Source of the DNA: Umezawaea sp042738955
Lineage (GTDB): Bacteria > Actinomycetota > Actinomycetes > Mycobacteriales > Pseudonocardiaceae
Assembly (NCBI RefSeq): GCF_042738955.1
Contig: NZ_JBHYHC010000027.1
Span: forward strand, 24,901 to 88,900
Length of the DNA: 64,000 nucleotides
Reading direction: 5' to 3'
The notes under the pieces are model-generated. The model was not told the DNA's origin and did not search any database. It saw only the letters and a list, made by a program, of their open reading frames with translations. Shown piece after piece: positions 42,542-50,229 of this stretch. The position numbers and the translations under genes were made by a program. Each line of letters begins with the position of its first letter. The first letter of the stretch is position 1.

Positions 42542-43420
42542 CTACCGGCGGGTTCGGGCGGTGAGTATCCCATGATCGAGGTGGGCGGCGCCGAGCAGCG
42601 CGGCGTCCTCCGGGTGCGCGGCGGGGGTGATGGCGAGCGAGTCGACGGCGACGCCCTCCCGCAGCGGTCCGGCGACCAGGTCCCAGGAACCGGCCATGGA
42701 GCCGCCGACCACGAGCACCGTCGCCTCGAACGCCGCCACCCACGGTGCAAGGGTCGCGCCGAGCGCGTGAAAGGCCCGGTGCAGGACCTCGGTGGCGGCC
42801 TGGTCACCGGCACGGGCCCGGTCGGCGATGTCGTGCACGTCCGGCGCGGGCACGCCGGTCGCCCGTTCGTAGGCCGCGCGGATCGCCCGGCGGGACACGG
42901 TCTCCTCGAGCGGCCGCCCGTTGAAGGTCAGCAGGTCGGCCCGGCCCTCGGGAGGAACGCCTGGGCCGTCCTCGACGACACTCCCGTTGTCCGCGAACGC
43001 CGAGCCGACGCCGGTCCCGAGCGTGATCGCGACCGCCCGCCGGTGTCCCGCCGCCGCGCCCGCCCACACCTCGCCGAGCAGGAAGGCGTTGGCGTCGTTG
43101 AGGAAGACCACGGACTCCGCCCCGTCGAGCGACCCCAGCAGGACCTCCCGCAGGTTCACGCCGTGCAGCGCGTCGAACTTGCCGACGCCGTGGAACAGCG
43201 CGGTGCCGGTCGCGTAGTCGAACGGACCGGGGACGGCGACCGCCCACCGTGGGGCTGGCCCGAGACCGCGGGCGGCGGTCACGATCGCGTCGATGATCGC
43301 GTCGGCCGACGCGTCCCCGGCCAGCGACGCGCGCGTGCGTCCCGGTAGGACACGGTGGTGGACGAGGGCGGCGGTCACGTGCGTGCCGCCGATCTCCAGG
43401 ACCGCGACGGGCGCGGTCAC
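42542..43420 (-). CDS. ROK-family sugar kinase-like protein
   Basis: The 292-residue protein has the ROK ATP-binding start VAVLEIGGTHVTAALV, the middle signature VVFLNDANAFLLGEVWAGAA followed by ITLGTGVGSAFADNG, and a C-terminal VLVVGGSMAGSWDLV adenosine motif. The typical Cys-rich zinc motif (CxCGxxGC) of ROK kinases and repressors is missing; EGRADLLTFNGRPLEE sits in its place. With no HTH it is an enzyme, probably a hexokinase or N-acylhexosamine-type kinase. The GTG overlaps the stop of the upstream isomerase gene (GTGA), indicating coupling. Phosphorylation followed by isomerisation of one sugar is the simplest reading. Confidence 0.9.
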   Translation of the reverse strand: MTAPVAVLEIGGTHVTAALVHHRVLPGRTRASLAGDASADAIIDAIVTAARGLGPAPRWAVAVPGPFDYATGTALFHGVGKFDALHGVNLREVLLGSLDGAESVVFLNDANAFLLGEVWAGAAAGHRRAVAITLGTGVGSAFADNGSVVEDGPGVPPEGRADLLTFNGRPLEETVSRRAIRAAYERATGVPAPDVHDIADRARAGDQAATEVLHRAFHALGATLAPWVAAFEATVLVVGGSMAGSWDLVAGPLREGVAVDSLAITPAAHPEDAALLGAAHLDHGILTARTRR

Positions 43421-45132
43421 TTCACGAAGGCCTTCACGACGCGCACCGGCGTGGAGCCCGCGGCACGCACGGTGTACCCGCCCGCGGCGGCGGGGATCGT
43501 CAGCGTCTCGGCGTACGCGAGGCTGTGCCGGTGCCCGGCCGCGGTCTCGACGACCACGCCCGCGCCCTCGACGACGTTGAGGATGTGGAACCGGTCCCCC
43601 GCCGTGTCCTCGATGACGGCTCCCACGCCCAGTTCCAGGCGCGTCACCTCGAAGAACATGTCCGGCAGCGAGCCGATGACGTCCTCGGTCGCGCCGTCGA
43701 CCTCGCGCAGGAGGCGTGGGCGTTGCACGAGGTCGACGGCGACGCGCTGCCCGGTCCGCTCGACGGCGAGGTTGTCGAAGGCGTGCCCGACGTGGACGGG
43801 CCGCTGCTCCCCGTTCGCGTCCTTCCGCAGCCAGTCGTAGAAGCGCAGGCTGTAGAGGTACGGCGTCGCGCTGATCTCCAGGACCACGTTGCCGTCCCCA
43901 CTGCCGTGCGGTGTCCCGGCGGGGATGAGGAACAGCTGGTGGGCCTCGGCGGGGAAGCTCTGCACGTGGCGTTCGATGTCGAACGGGACGCCGTGGTGCA
44001 CGGCGGCGTCCGCGTCGCGGCGGAACGCCTCCACGTCGACACCGTCGCGCAGCCCGAGGAACACCCGGCTGTCCTCGCCGTTGACCATCACGTAGTACGT
44101 CTCGTGCTGCGTGTACGGCCAGCCGAACACCCGCCGCATGTAGTCGGACTGGGGGTGGCAGTGCACGGACAGGTTCCCGCCGCCGACCGTGTCCAGGTAG
44201 TCGAACCGGATGGGGAACGACGTGCCGAACGCGCGGTGCACGTCCACGCCCAGCACCGCCTCCGGGTGCAGGGCGACGAGGAGTTGGAAGGGCACCTCGA
44301 CCTTGGCCGTCTCGGCGTCCCCGACGAGGATGCCGCTCTCCGGCGCGATCAGCTCGTAGCCGAGAGCCGTGTTGGCCGCCTGGGTGTTGAAGCCGAGCGC
44401 GTCCTGACCCCAGTGCCCGCCCCAGGACGTGGTGTTGAACGTCGGCCGGGTGCGGAACGGTCGGGCGGCCAGCTCGGCCAGCGTCGCCCGCAGTGCGTCG
44501 CCGTCGAGTGAGGCGGGCGCGTCCACGTCCTGGGTGTCGAGCCACAGCGCGACCCGGTCGGCGATGGCGTCGCGGTGCCGGTCCAGGACGGGCCAGTCGA
44601 TGTAGAACAGCCGCCGGGTCGTTCCGGGGCCGGTCCCGGTCGGCTGACCCAGGTTGCGGCCGTCGCCGCCGGTGATCGCGGCTTCCGCGTACCGCTTGGG
44701 CAGGTCCGCGTACCACAGGACGTCGGGGTCGACGAGGGCCGCACCGGGCCCGTAGACGACGACCACGCCGCCGGGGACCACCTCCGGTCGGGGCAGGTCG
44801 TCGAGAAGGGCGGGGAGTTCGACGTCGGAGAGGGTGGCGAAGTGCGGGTCGTCGGGCAGTTCCGGCGACGCGGTGCGCTGGAGGATCAGCTCCCAGGACG
44901 CGTAGTGCTCTCGGACGTCGAGGAACTTCACCGACCGACCGGCCGCGCTCAGGGCGTCCGACAGCGCCGCCGCCACGACGTCCCAGCGCACGGCGGTCGG
45001 ACCGTCGACGGCCAGCACCACGCTGCCGGACGGCACGCTCGCGACCGCGGCCGGGTACCCGGTCCGCACCCGCCCGGTCGCCGGGGCGTAGCACGGATCG
45101 GTCTCGTACGGCCTGAACTGCGCTTCCGACAT
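43417..45132 (-). CDS. Class I mannose-6-phosphate isomerase-like protein with kinase-like N-terminal domain
   Basis: The 571-residue protein is longer than a usual PMI. Its N-terminal 200 residues look like a P-loop-kinase fold without a proper P-loop (VVLAVDGPTAVRWDVVAAAL, GRSVKFLDVREHYASWE, VVVVYGPGAALVDPDVL). The PMI cupin part (about 220-571) has NLSVHCHPQSDYMRRVFG (zinc His and Gln), HETYYVMVNGEDSRVF (zinc Glu) and LIPAGTPHGSGDGNVVLEIS (zinc His). The ATG at 45132 has GGAGAAGG upstream. It heads an operon with ROK and LacI genes and sits just behind a 36-bp palindrome. The sugar is not certain; mannose or a related hexose is likely. Confidence 0.85.
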   Translation of the reverse strand: MSEAQFRPYETDPCYAPATGRVRTGYPAAVASVPSGSVVLAVDGPTAVRWDVVAAALSDALSAAGRSVKFLDVREHYASWELILQRTASPELPDDPHFATLSDVELPALLDDLPRPEVVPGGVVVVYGPGAALVDPDVLWYADLPKRYAEAAITGGDGRNLGQPTGTGPGTTRRLFYIDWPVLDRHRDAIADRVALWLDTQDVDAPASLDGDALRATLAELAARPFRTRPTFNTTSWGGHWGQDALGFNTQAANTALGYELIAPESGILVGDAETAKVEVPFQLLVALHPEAVLGVDVHRAFGTSFPIRFDYLDTVGGGNLSVHCHPQSDYMRRVFGWPYTQHETYYVMVNGEDSRVFLGLRDGVDVEAFRRDADAAVHHGVPFDIERHVQSFPAEAHQLFLIPAGTPHGSGDGNVVLEISATPYLYSLRFYDWLRKDANGEQRPVHVGHAFDNLAVERTGQRVAVDLVQRPRLLREVDGATEDVIGSLPDMFFEVTRLELGVGAVIEDTAGDRFHILNVVEGAGVVVETAAGHRHSLAYAETLTIPAAAGGYTVRAAGSTPVRVVKAFVK

Positions 45133-45149
45133 GCTGTGAGCCCTTCTCC

Positions 45150-45185
45150 CGGTGGACACGTGGTAACGTTACCACGTGTCCACCG
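45150..45185. promoter_or_regulatory. 36-bp perfect palindrome, LacI-type operator at the sugar operon head
   Basis: All 18 base pairs match; the left half is CGGTGGACACGTGGTAAC and the centre is AAC|GTT. The TGGTAACGTTACCA core is a textbook LacI-family site with a central CG step. It lies 18 nt upstream of the isomerase start and downstream of any promoter, so binding would block elongation or initiation. Confidence 0.85.
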
Positions 45186-45191
45186 ACCTTA

Positions 45192-45207
45192 CCTGCTTGC
45201 TAGCAGG
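45192..45207. terminator. Small hairpin upstream of the operator
   Basis: CCTGCT-TGCT-AGCAGG is a 6-bp stem with a 4-nt loop between the small ORF (ends 45237) and the operator. It may end leftward transcription from the cupin/small-ORF unit, but the stem is short. Confidence 0.35.
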
Positions 45208-45236
45208 AGATAAGAACACCTCCTGACGAGGTATCG

Positions 45237-45341
45237 TTAACTTGGCCGTGTCGCCAGCGGCCACGGTGGCGCGTCGTCGTCGCGGGTGTGATGGGACAGG
45301 AGCGCGTCGAGGTCGATCTCGCCTTGCGCGTGAGTGGTCAT
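45237..45341 (-). CDS. 34-residue small ORF with strong ribosome site
   Basis: The ATG at 45339-45341 is preceded by GGAGGAACCAGC, the best-spaced ribosome site in this region. It encodes a 34-residue acidic peptide that starts MTTHAQGEIDLDALLSHH and ends DDDAPPWPLATRPS. It has no signal peptide or membrane segment. It lies 77 nt downstream of the cupin gene on the same strand, with a hairpin (45378-45404) between them, and 105 nt upstream of the isomerase gene. It could be a small protein, a leader peptide or a modified-peptide precursor; no modifying enzyme is next to it. I cannot assign a function. Confidence 0.5.
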   Translation of the reverse strand: MTTHAQGEIDLDALLSHHTRDDDAPPWPLATRPS

Positions 45342-45377
45342 GCTGGTTCCTCCGGGACATCGCGACGGGCTGGGGAA

Positions 45378-45404
45378 GGTGGCCGCTCGCGCCGAACGGC
45401 CACC
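45378..45404. terminator. Hairpin between cupin gene and small ORF
   Basis: GGTGGCCG (45378-45385) and CGGCCACC (45397-45404) form a perfect 8-bp stem with an 11-nt loop just downstream of the cupin stop. It could be a partial terminator or processing site. Confidence 0.5.
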
Positions 45405-45418
45405 GCGTCGTCTTGGGA

Positions 45419-45814
45419 CTAGGCCGCGTACTCGTCGTCGGTGACGTGCCGCCCCCACGTGGTGTGGTCGCCCGCGTCGTCGGCCTCCTGGTAGGCGATC
45501 TGCGCGTGGAAGTCCTTCGCCGTGGCGCCGTGCCAGTGGTTCTCGCCCGGCGCGATGTACACGCGGTCGCCCGGCCGCACCTCCTCGACGGGCCCGCCCT
45601 CGCGCTGGACGAGCCCCACGCCCTCGGTGACGAGGAGCGTCTGGCCCGCGGGGTGGGTGTGCCACGCCGTGCGCGCTCCCGGTGCGAAGTGGACGACACC
45701 GCCCATGACCCGCGAGGTGGCCGACGGGGTGCTGATGACGTCGATGTAGACGTTGCCGGTGAACCAGTCGCCGGGGCCGCCCATGGTGTCGAGCCCGCTC
45801 CTGATGATCTTCAT
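45419..45814 (-). CDS. Cupin-domain protein
   Basis: The 131-residue single cupin contains FTGNVYIDVISTP, motif 1 HFAPGARTAWHTHPAGQTLLVTEG (two metal His in WHTH, then Gln) and motif 2 region PGDRVYIAPGENHWHGA (His-Trp-His). This is the quercetin-dioxygenase-like/mandelonitrile-lyase-like type that binds one metal. The ATG at 45812-45814 has GGAGG 5 nt upstream. It is divergent from an XRE regulator 142 nt away, a pairing in which the regulator usually controls the small oxidoreductase. The reaction is unknown. Confidence 0.88.
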   Translation of the reverse strand: MKIIRSGLDTMGGPGDWFTGNVYIDVISTPSATSRVMGGVVHFAPGARTAWHTHPAGQTLLVTEGVGLVQREGGPVEEVRPGDRVYIAPGENHWHGATAKDFHAQIAYQEADDAGDHTTWGRHVTDDEYAA

Positions 45815-45956
45815 GTCGTCCTCCGGTGTCCATTCGCGACCGTCGTCGGCCGCTGGGACCAGGTAAGCACCGCCGTGAGGGCGAGCGGGAGGACCGGCCT
45901 GTCCAGGTACTCGCAGGGCACCCCCCGACCTCGGCCGCGGGATTAGCCTGGTCGGC

Positions 45957-46811
45957 GTGGACACCAAGAGCGAGGTACGGGACTTCCTCACGTCGCGCCG
46001 CGCGAAGATCACCCCGGAGGACGTCGGGCTCGTCTCCTACGGGTCCCGGCAGGTCCCCGGACTCCGGCGGGAGGAGATCGCGACCCTGGCCGGGATCAGC
46101 ATCGACTACTACAACCGGATGGAGCGCGGGAACCTCGCGGGCGTCTCGGAGGACGTCCTCGAAGCGGTGGCACGGGCGCTGCGCCTGGACGTGGCCGAGC
46201 GGGAGCACCTCTTCGACCTGGCGCGCGCGTCACGGGACCGCGTCTCCGGCAGGCGTCGCGCGCCGGCCAAGCGGAGCGTGCGCCCCAGCGTGGAGTGGAT
46301 GGTCGACGCGATGACCGGCGCGGCGGCGTTCGTCGTGGACAGCTGCCAGGACGTCCTCGCCGCCAACCACCTCGGGCGGGCGCTCTACGCGCCGATGTTC
46401 GACGCGCACGGCCGGGCGAACATGGCCCGCTTCACCTACCTCGACCCGCGCGCCCAGGGCTTCTTCGCCGACTGGAACCGGACCGCGAAGGAGTGCGTCG
46501 CGGCCCTGCGCGCCCAGGCGGGGCGGGACCCGTTCGACCGCGCCCTCCACGACCTCGTCGGCGAGCTGTCCACCAAGTCGGCGGAGTTCGCCACGCTGTG
46601 GGCGACTCACAACGTGCGCCTGCACACCAACGCGGAGAAGACCTTCGACCACCCGCTCGTGGGCGAACTGACCCTGCGCTACGAGCGGGTGGCGATCGCC
46701 GCCGACCCCGGCCTCGACATGTTCGTCTACGTGGCCGAGCCGGGGTCGCGGTCCGCGGAGTCGTTCGCCTTCCTCGCGAGCTACCCCGCCGAGGTGCGAA
46801 CGGACCACTGA
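45957..46811 (+). CDS. XRE-family regulator, MmyB-like
   Basis: The 284-residue protein has an N-terminal HTH (VPGLRREEIATLAGISIDYY, NRMERGNLAGVSEDVLEAVA) and the C-terminal MmyB-type ligand domain (ARFTYLDPRAQGFFADWNRT, GELSTKSAEFATLWATHNVR, LRYERVAIAADPGLDMFVY). MmyB-type regulators bind fatty-acid-like ligands and often sit beside an SDR or cupin gene. The GTG at 45957 follows a TAGCCT box (45944-45949) by 7 nt with no ribosome site, so the transcript is probably leaderless. Its likely target is the divergent cupin gene. A second member of this family lies at 56050. Confidence 0.93.
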   Translation: MDTKSEVRDFLTSRRAKITPEDVGLVSYGSRQVPGLRREEIATLAGISIDYYNRMERGNLAGVSEDVLEAVARALRLDVAEREHLFDLARASRDRVSGRRRAPAKRSVRPSVEWMVDAMTGAAAFVVDSCQDVLAANHLGRALYAPMFDAHGRANMARFTYLDPRAQGFFADWNRTAKECVAALRAQAGRDPFDRALHDLVGELSTKSAEFATLWATHNVRLHTNAEKTFDHPLVGELTLRYERVAIAADPGLDMFVYVAEPGSRSAESFAFLASYPAEVRTDH

Positions 46812-46996
46812 GGGGTGTCGATCGTCGACTCGAAGAACGCGTCGAGGAACAACGGCCACTCCCCGGCCTTGCCGAAGCTGACGACGAATTCCACCGTCGA
46901 GTCGTACTCCTCCGAGGCGATCGCGTTCCGCTGCGCGAATTCGCAAACCAGGCCGGCGAATTCGGTGAACAACACAATTGCTCGGTCATCGGACAT
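46781..46996 (-). CDS. 71-residue protein resembling an isolated dioxygenase N-terminal domain
   Basis: A GGGGGA site stands 5 nt before the ATG at 46996. The peptide reads MSDDRAIVLFTEFAGLVCEF, then AQRNAIASEEYDSTVEFVVS, FGKAGEWPLFLDAFFEST. The spacing of helix, EEYDSTVEF-V-x-x-GKAGEWPLFLDAF resembles the helical N-terminal (Dioxygenase_N) domain of intradiol catechol dioxygenases, without the iron-binding domain that should follow. Codon use is less GC-biased than in neighbouring genes. The last 31 bp overlap the convergent XRE gene. It may be a fragment or a stand-alone small protein. The similarity is by eye and weak. Confidence 0.5.
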   Translation of the reverse strand: MSDDRAIVLFTEFAGLVCEFAQRNAIASEEYDSTVEFVVSFGKAGEWPLFLDAFFESTIDTPQWSVRTSAG

Positions 46997-47488
46997 TTCC
47001 ATCCCCCGGCGGGTAAAGGCGCACTTTCGGCAAGTCGAACCCATCCCCGCGCCTCCGGAGCCCGCCAATACCGATTCCACGACGCGGACCGATCGTTCCG
47101 GGTATCACCGACCGGTAACCGCACTTCCCACAGGGTGGAATGAGCGAATTCGCAATAGCAGATATTCACTCCCGCAACACCGAACGCCGTTGATAAAAAG
47201 ATCACCAGAACGGCCGATTGACCAGTCTTCGACGGCACGCTTATCGCGGTGGCGAACTTTCCGAACCCCCGCTCCCGAAGCTCCTCCGATCAGGGGAATC
47301 CACCAGCCTTTCGGCACCGCTCACGCCCTACGACTTTCGATGTAGAGCCGTTTTATTCCCGATTTCGTCGTAAGTTCTTGTGGCAGTATCGCTTCCGGTC
47401 GATGACGCCGACCGAATCCATGTGACCGAGCAGGCGCTCCTTTCGAGTCGCCACCGCTCTTCGCCGTGCCCCTGAACCGGAGGGACCG
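46997..47488. other. 492-bp lower-GC intergenic region before the six-gene operon
   Basis: The base composition drops well below the surrounding sequence. I see no supported gene; a possible 70-residue frame on the minus strand (47105-47317) lacks a ribosome site and normal codon bias. The rightward promoter of the 47489 operon must lie here, probably in the AT-rich stretch near 47340-47395. The start at 47489 has GGAGGGACCG directly before it. Confidence 0.5.
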
Positions 47489-48925
47489 ATGACGCTGTCC
47501 AGTTCGCCGCGAGCGTTCGACCACGCGGTGGTCCGAGACGTCGAGGCCGAGGCGACGACCAACGCCCGCATCGGCCCCTACCTGCGGCGAAACGACCGCG
47601 CGGTCAGGGAGACGCCGCAGGCGCAACTGCGGCTCCTGCGCCGCTGGGAACGCGACCGGGATCGGTTGAGGAGCCGGGTGCGCGCCGATCCCGAGCAGCT
47701 CGCCGACTGGCGGCTGGAACGGCTGCGCGCGCTCGTCGACAGCGCGTACGCCACCGTGCCGTTCTACCGCGACCTTTACCGCGCCGCGGGGTTCGAGCCG
47801 GGCGCGGTCGTGACCATGGCGGACTTCGAGCAGTTGCCGACGGTGTCGAAGAAGACCCTCGTCGACGCGGGTGTCGGTGACCGGCTGCGAGCCGAGCACG
47901 AGGGCATCCGCACGCTGCACACGGCGCGCACGTCCGGGTCCAGTGGGCTGAACATGACGGTGTACCAGGACAACGCCAGCGTCGACTTCCGCGTGATGGT
48001 CAACCTGCGGCACTGCGAACTGCTGCTGGGCTCCGAGATGCGGCCGGAGGACTGGCGCTACAGCATCTACTTCGCCGCCGAGCGGTTCAGCTCCCTCGCG
48101 GGCTCCTACCCGTTCCTGACCATCTCCCAGGACACGCCCACGGACCTGGTGCTGCGACACCTGTCCGAGGTGCGCCCGCGGGTCGTGCTGTCGTTCCCGA
48201 GCTACCTGCAACGGCTGGCGGCCGAAGGCGTGGCGCTCGACCGGTTCGGCGTCGAGCTGATCAGCACGAACTCCGAGCGCAGCACCGTGCAGGAGCGCAG
48301 GCACTACTCCGAGGTGTTCGGCGTGCCGGTGCTCGACGAGTACTCCTCGGAGGAGATGACCCTCATCGCCTACGAGTGCCCGCAGCGCCGCTACCACCTC
48401 GTGGAGGACAACTCCTACGTCGAGGTCGCGCGACCCGACGACCAGGGTTTCGGCCCGCTGGTGAGCACCTCGCTGGGCAACTTCCTCATGCCGTTCATCC
48501 GCTACGACCAGGGGGACGTGGTCCGCCTGGACACCACGGGCGCGCGCTGCGGCTGCGGCTCCACGTTCCGCATGATCGACGCCTTCCGCGGCCGTGAGGA
48601 CGAGGCGTTGCTCGACGGTCCTAACCGGACGGTCCCGTCGGACGCGGTGCTCGGCCTCTGCGACAGCACGCTCGTCGTCGTCGACTCGAACGTGCAGCAG
48701 TACCAGATCGTGCAGACCGCGCCCGATCTGGTGACGGTGCTCGTGCGGCTGATCGACCCGGCGCGGGGCAGCGACAACCCGCGGGTCCGGGAGTTCACCG
48801 ACGGGATGCCGAAGCTGTTCCGGCACCAGCGAATGCGCGTCGAGGTCGTGGAGGTCGACGAGTTCCCGACGTTCGTGTCCGGCAAGCGGCGGCTGGTCAA
48901 CGTCGAGCCGGGGGCACGCGCGTGA
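47489..48925 (+). CDS. PaaK-like adenylate-forming enzyme (phenylacetate-CoA ligase family)
   Basis: The 478-residue protein matches the PaaK family in length and layout. RLERLRALVDSAYATVPFYR is the typical N-terminal block. The ATP loop is LHTARTSGSSGLNMTVY. The A5-like motif is VLDEYSSEEMTLIAYECPQR, and FIRYDQGDVVRLD gives the Asp that binds ribose. CGCGSTFRMIDAFRGREDE follows as in CapK/PaaK proteins. Members activate aryl or acyl acids as adenylates and pass them to CoA, an amine or a carrier. No CoA enzyme or carrier protein is nearby, so amide formation is possible. It is the first gene of a six-gene operon; its stop overlaps the next start (GTGA). Confidence 0.88.
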   Translation: MTLSSSPRAFDHAVVRDVEAEATTNARIGPYLRRNDRAVRETPQAQLRLLRRWERDRDRLRSRVRADPEQLADWRLERLRALVDSAYATVPFYRDLYRAAGFEPGAVVTMADFEQLPTVSKKTLVDAGVGDRLRAEHEGIRTLHTARTSGSSGLNMTVYQDNASVDFRVMVNLRHCELLLGSEMRPEDWRYSIYFAAERFSSLAGSYPFLTISQDTPTDLVLRHLSEVRPRVVLSFPSYLQRLAAEGVALDRFGVELISTNSERSTVQERRHYSEVFGVPVLDEYSSEEMTLIAYECPQRRYHLVEDNSYVEVARPDDQGFGPLVSTSLGNFLMPFIRYDQGDVVRLDTTGARCGCGSTFRMIDAFRGREDEALLDGPNRTVPSDAVLGLCDSTLVVVDSNVQQYQIVQTAPDLVTVLVRLIDPARGSDNPRVREFTDGMPKLFRHQRMRVEVVEVDEFPTFVSGKRRLVNVEPGARA

Positions 48926-50196
48926 GCGACCTGGACGAGTGGCGCGAACGGTTGCGCTCCGCAGCCACCAGGCAGGCGGACTACGAGCGGTCGACGATCG
49001 ACCTCATCGCGAGCGACAACGCCGTGCCGGGCTGGCGGGCGCACACCGCGCCCTACCTCGGCGACATGATCCAGGAGGGCATCGCGGGCAAGCGGCCGTT
49101 CGCCGGGGCCGCCATCCACGACGAGCTGGAGCTGCTGGCGGGCGAGGTCGCCCGCGGGGTCTTCGGGGTCGGGCACGCCATCCTCCAGTCGCACTCGTGC
49201 AGCCAGGCCAACCAGGCCGTCTACCACGCGCTGCTGCGCCCCGGCGACCGCGTGCTGGCGCTGCGGTTCCGTGCGGGCGGGCACCTCACGCACGGGATGC
49301 GGGCCAACTTCTCCGGGCGTGCCTACAACTTCGAGTTCTACGGCGTCGACGCGTCCGGGGTGATCGACTACGACGCCCTGCGCGAGCACGCCCACCGCTT
49401 CGAGCCGAAGCTCCTCATCGGTGGCTCCTCCTCGTACCCCTGGCGATACGACACCGCTCGGCTGCGCGCCATCGCCGACGAGGTCGGCGCCCGGCTGCTG
49501 CTGGACCTCTCGCACGAGGCCGGTCTCATCGCGGGCGGCGCGTTCCCCTGCGACCTGGCGGACGCCGACGTCGTGACCATGTCGCTCGACAAGACGTTGA
49601 GGGGTCCGCACGGCGCGGCCATCCTCTGCCGCGCGGACCTGGCGGGCGTGATCGACTCGGCGGTCCACCCCGGCACCCAGTCGAGCTTCCCGTTGCGCCG
49701 CATCACCGACGCCACCGCGGCTCTGCTGGAGACCCGGACCGCCGCGTTCGCCGAGTACGCCGAGCGGTGCGTGACCCTGGCGCGGGGCCTGGCCGAGCAC
49801 TTCCGCCGGATCGACCCCGACGCGGTCGTGGGCGGCAGCGACAAGCACTACCTGCTGCTGGACACCGAACGCGCCTTCGGCCACGACGGCCACGCCGCCG
49901 AACTGCTGCTGGAGCGGTGCGGCGTGCTCAGCAACCGCCAGTCGTTGCCGGGCGGGGCCAGCGACCGCCTCAAGGACGCGGGCGGTCTGCGCATCGGCAC
50001 CGCGTGGCTGTCCTCCTGCGGTTACGACGAGCACGACACCGGTGTGCTCGCCGAGGTCGTAGCGGACGCGCTGCGCGGAGCCGACGTGGACAAGTGCGCG
50101 CGGGTCGTGCGCGACCTCACCGGCCGCGTCCGCCCGCTCGACGTGCGCCGCGCCACCGAACCGGACTGGACACCGCGCTTCGCGACCACGAGCTGA
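48922..50196 (+). CDS. Divergent serine hydroxymethyltransferase-fold PLP enzyme
   Basis: The 424-residue fold-type I enzyme aligns along its length with SHMT. It has DLIASDNAVP (SHMT: ELIASEN), EGIAGKRPFAG, GGHLTHG (119-125), LLLDLSHEAGLIAGG (PLP Asp195, His198) and TMSLDKTLRGPHGA with Lys224 as Schiff base. A late GGLRIGTAW carries the carboxylate Arg. Several residues differ from folate-using SHMT. The His before the PLP-Lys is Asp223, and the positions equal to E. coli Tyr55 and Tyr65 are Ile50 and Phe60. I infer a specialised aldolase, transaldolase or alpha-substitution enzyme instead of a housekeeping SHMT. Both junctions in this operon are tight (4-nt overlap before, 33-nt gap after). 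Confidence 0.88.
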   Translation: MSDLDEWRERLRSAATRQADYERSTIDLIASDNAVPGWRAHTAPYLGDMIQEGIAGKRPFAGAAIHDELELLAGEVARGVFGVGHAILQSHSCSQANQAVYHALLRPGDRVLALRFRAGGHLTHGMRANFSGRAYNFEFYGVDASGVIDYDALREHAHRFEPKLLIGGSSSYPWRYDTARLRAIADEVGARLLLDLSHEAGLIAGGAFPCDLADADVVTMSLDKTLRGPHGAAILCRADLAGVIDSAVHPGTQSSFPLRRITDATAALLETRTAAFAEYAERCVTLARGLAEHFRRIDPDAVVGGSDKHYLLLDTERAFGHDGHAAELLLERCGVLSNRQSLPGGASDRLKDAGGLRIGTAWLSSCGYDEHDTGVLAEVVADALRGADVDKCARVVRDLTGRVRPLDVRRATEPDWTPRFATTS

Positions 50197-50229
50197 GCGG
50201 ACAGGACTCCCGAACTCCGAAGGAACTCC

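Noticed and set aside
47105..47317. 70-residue minus-strand ORF in the intergenic region
   Set aside because: No ribosome site, atypical codon use and no recognisable domain; could be chance in a low-GC patch.
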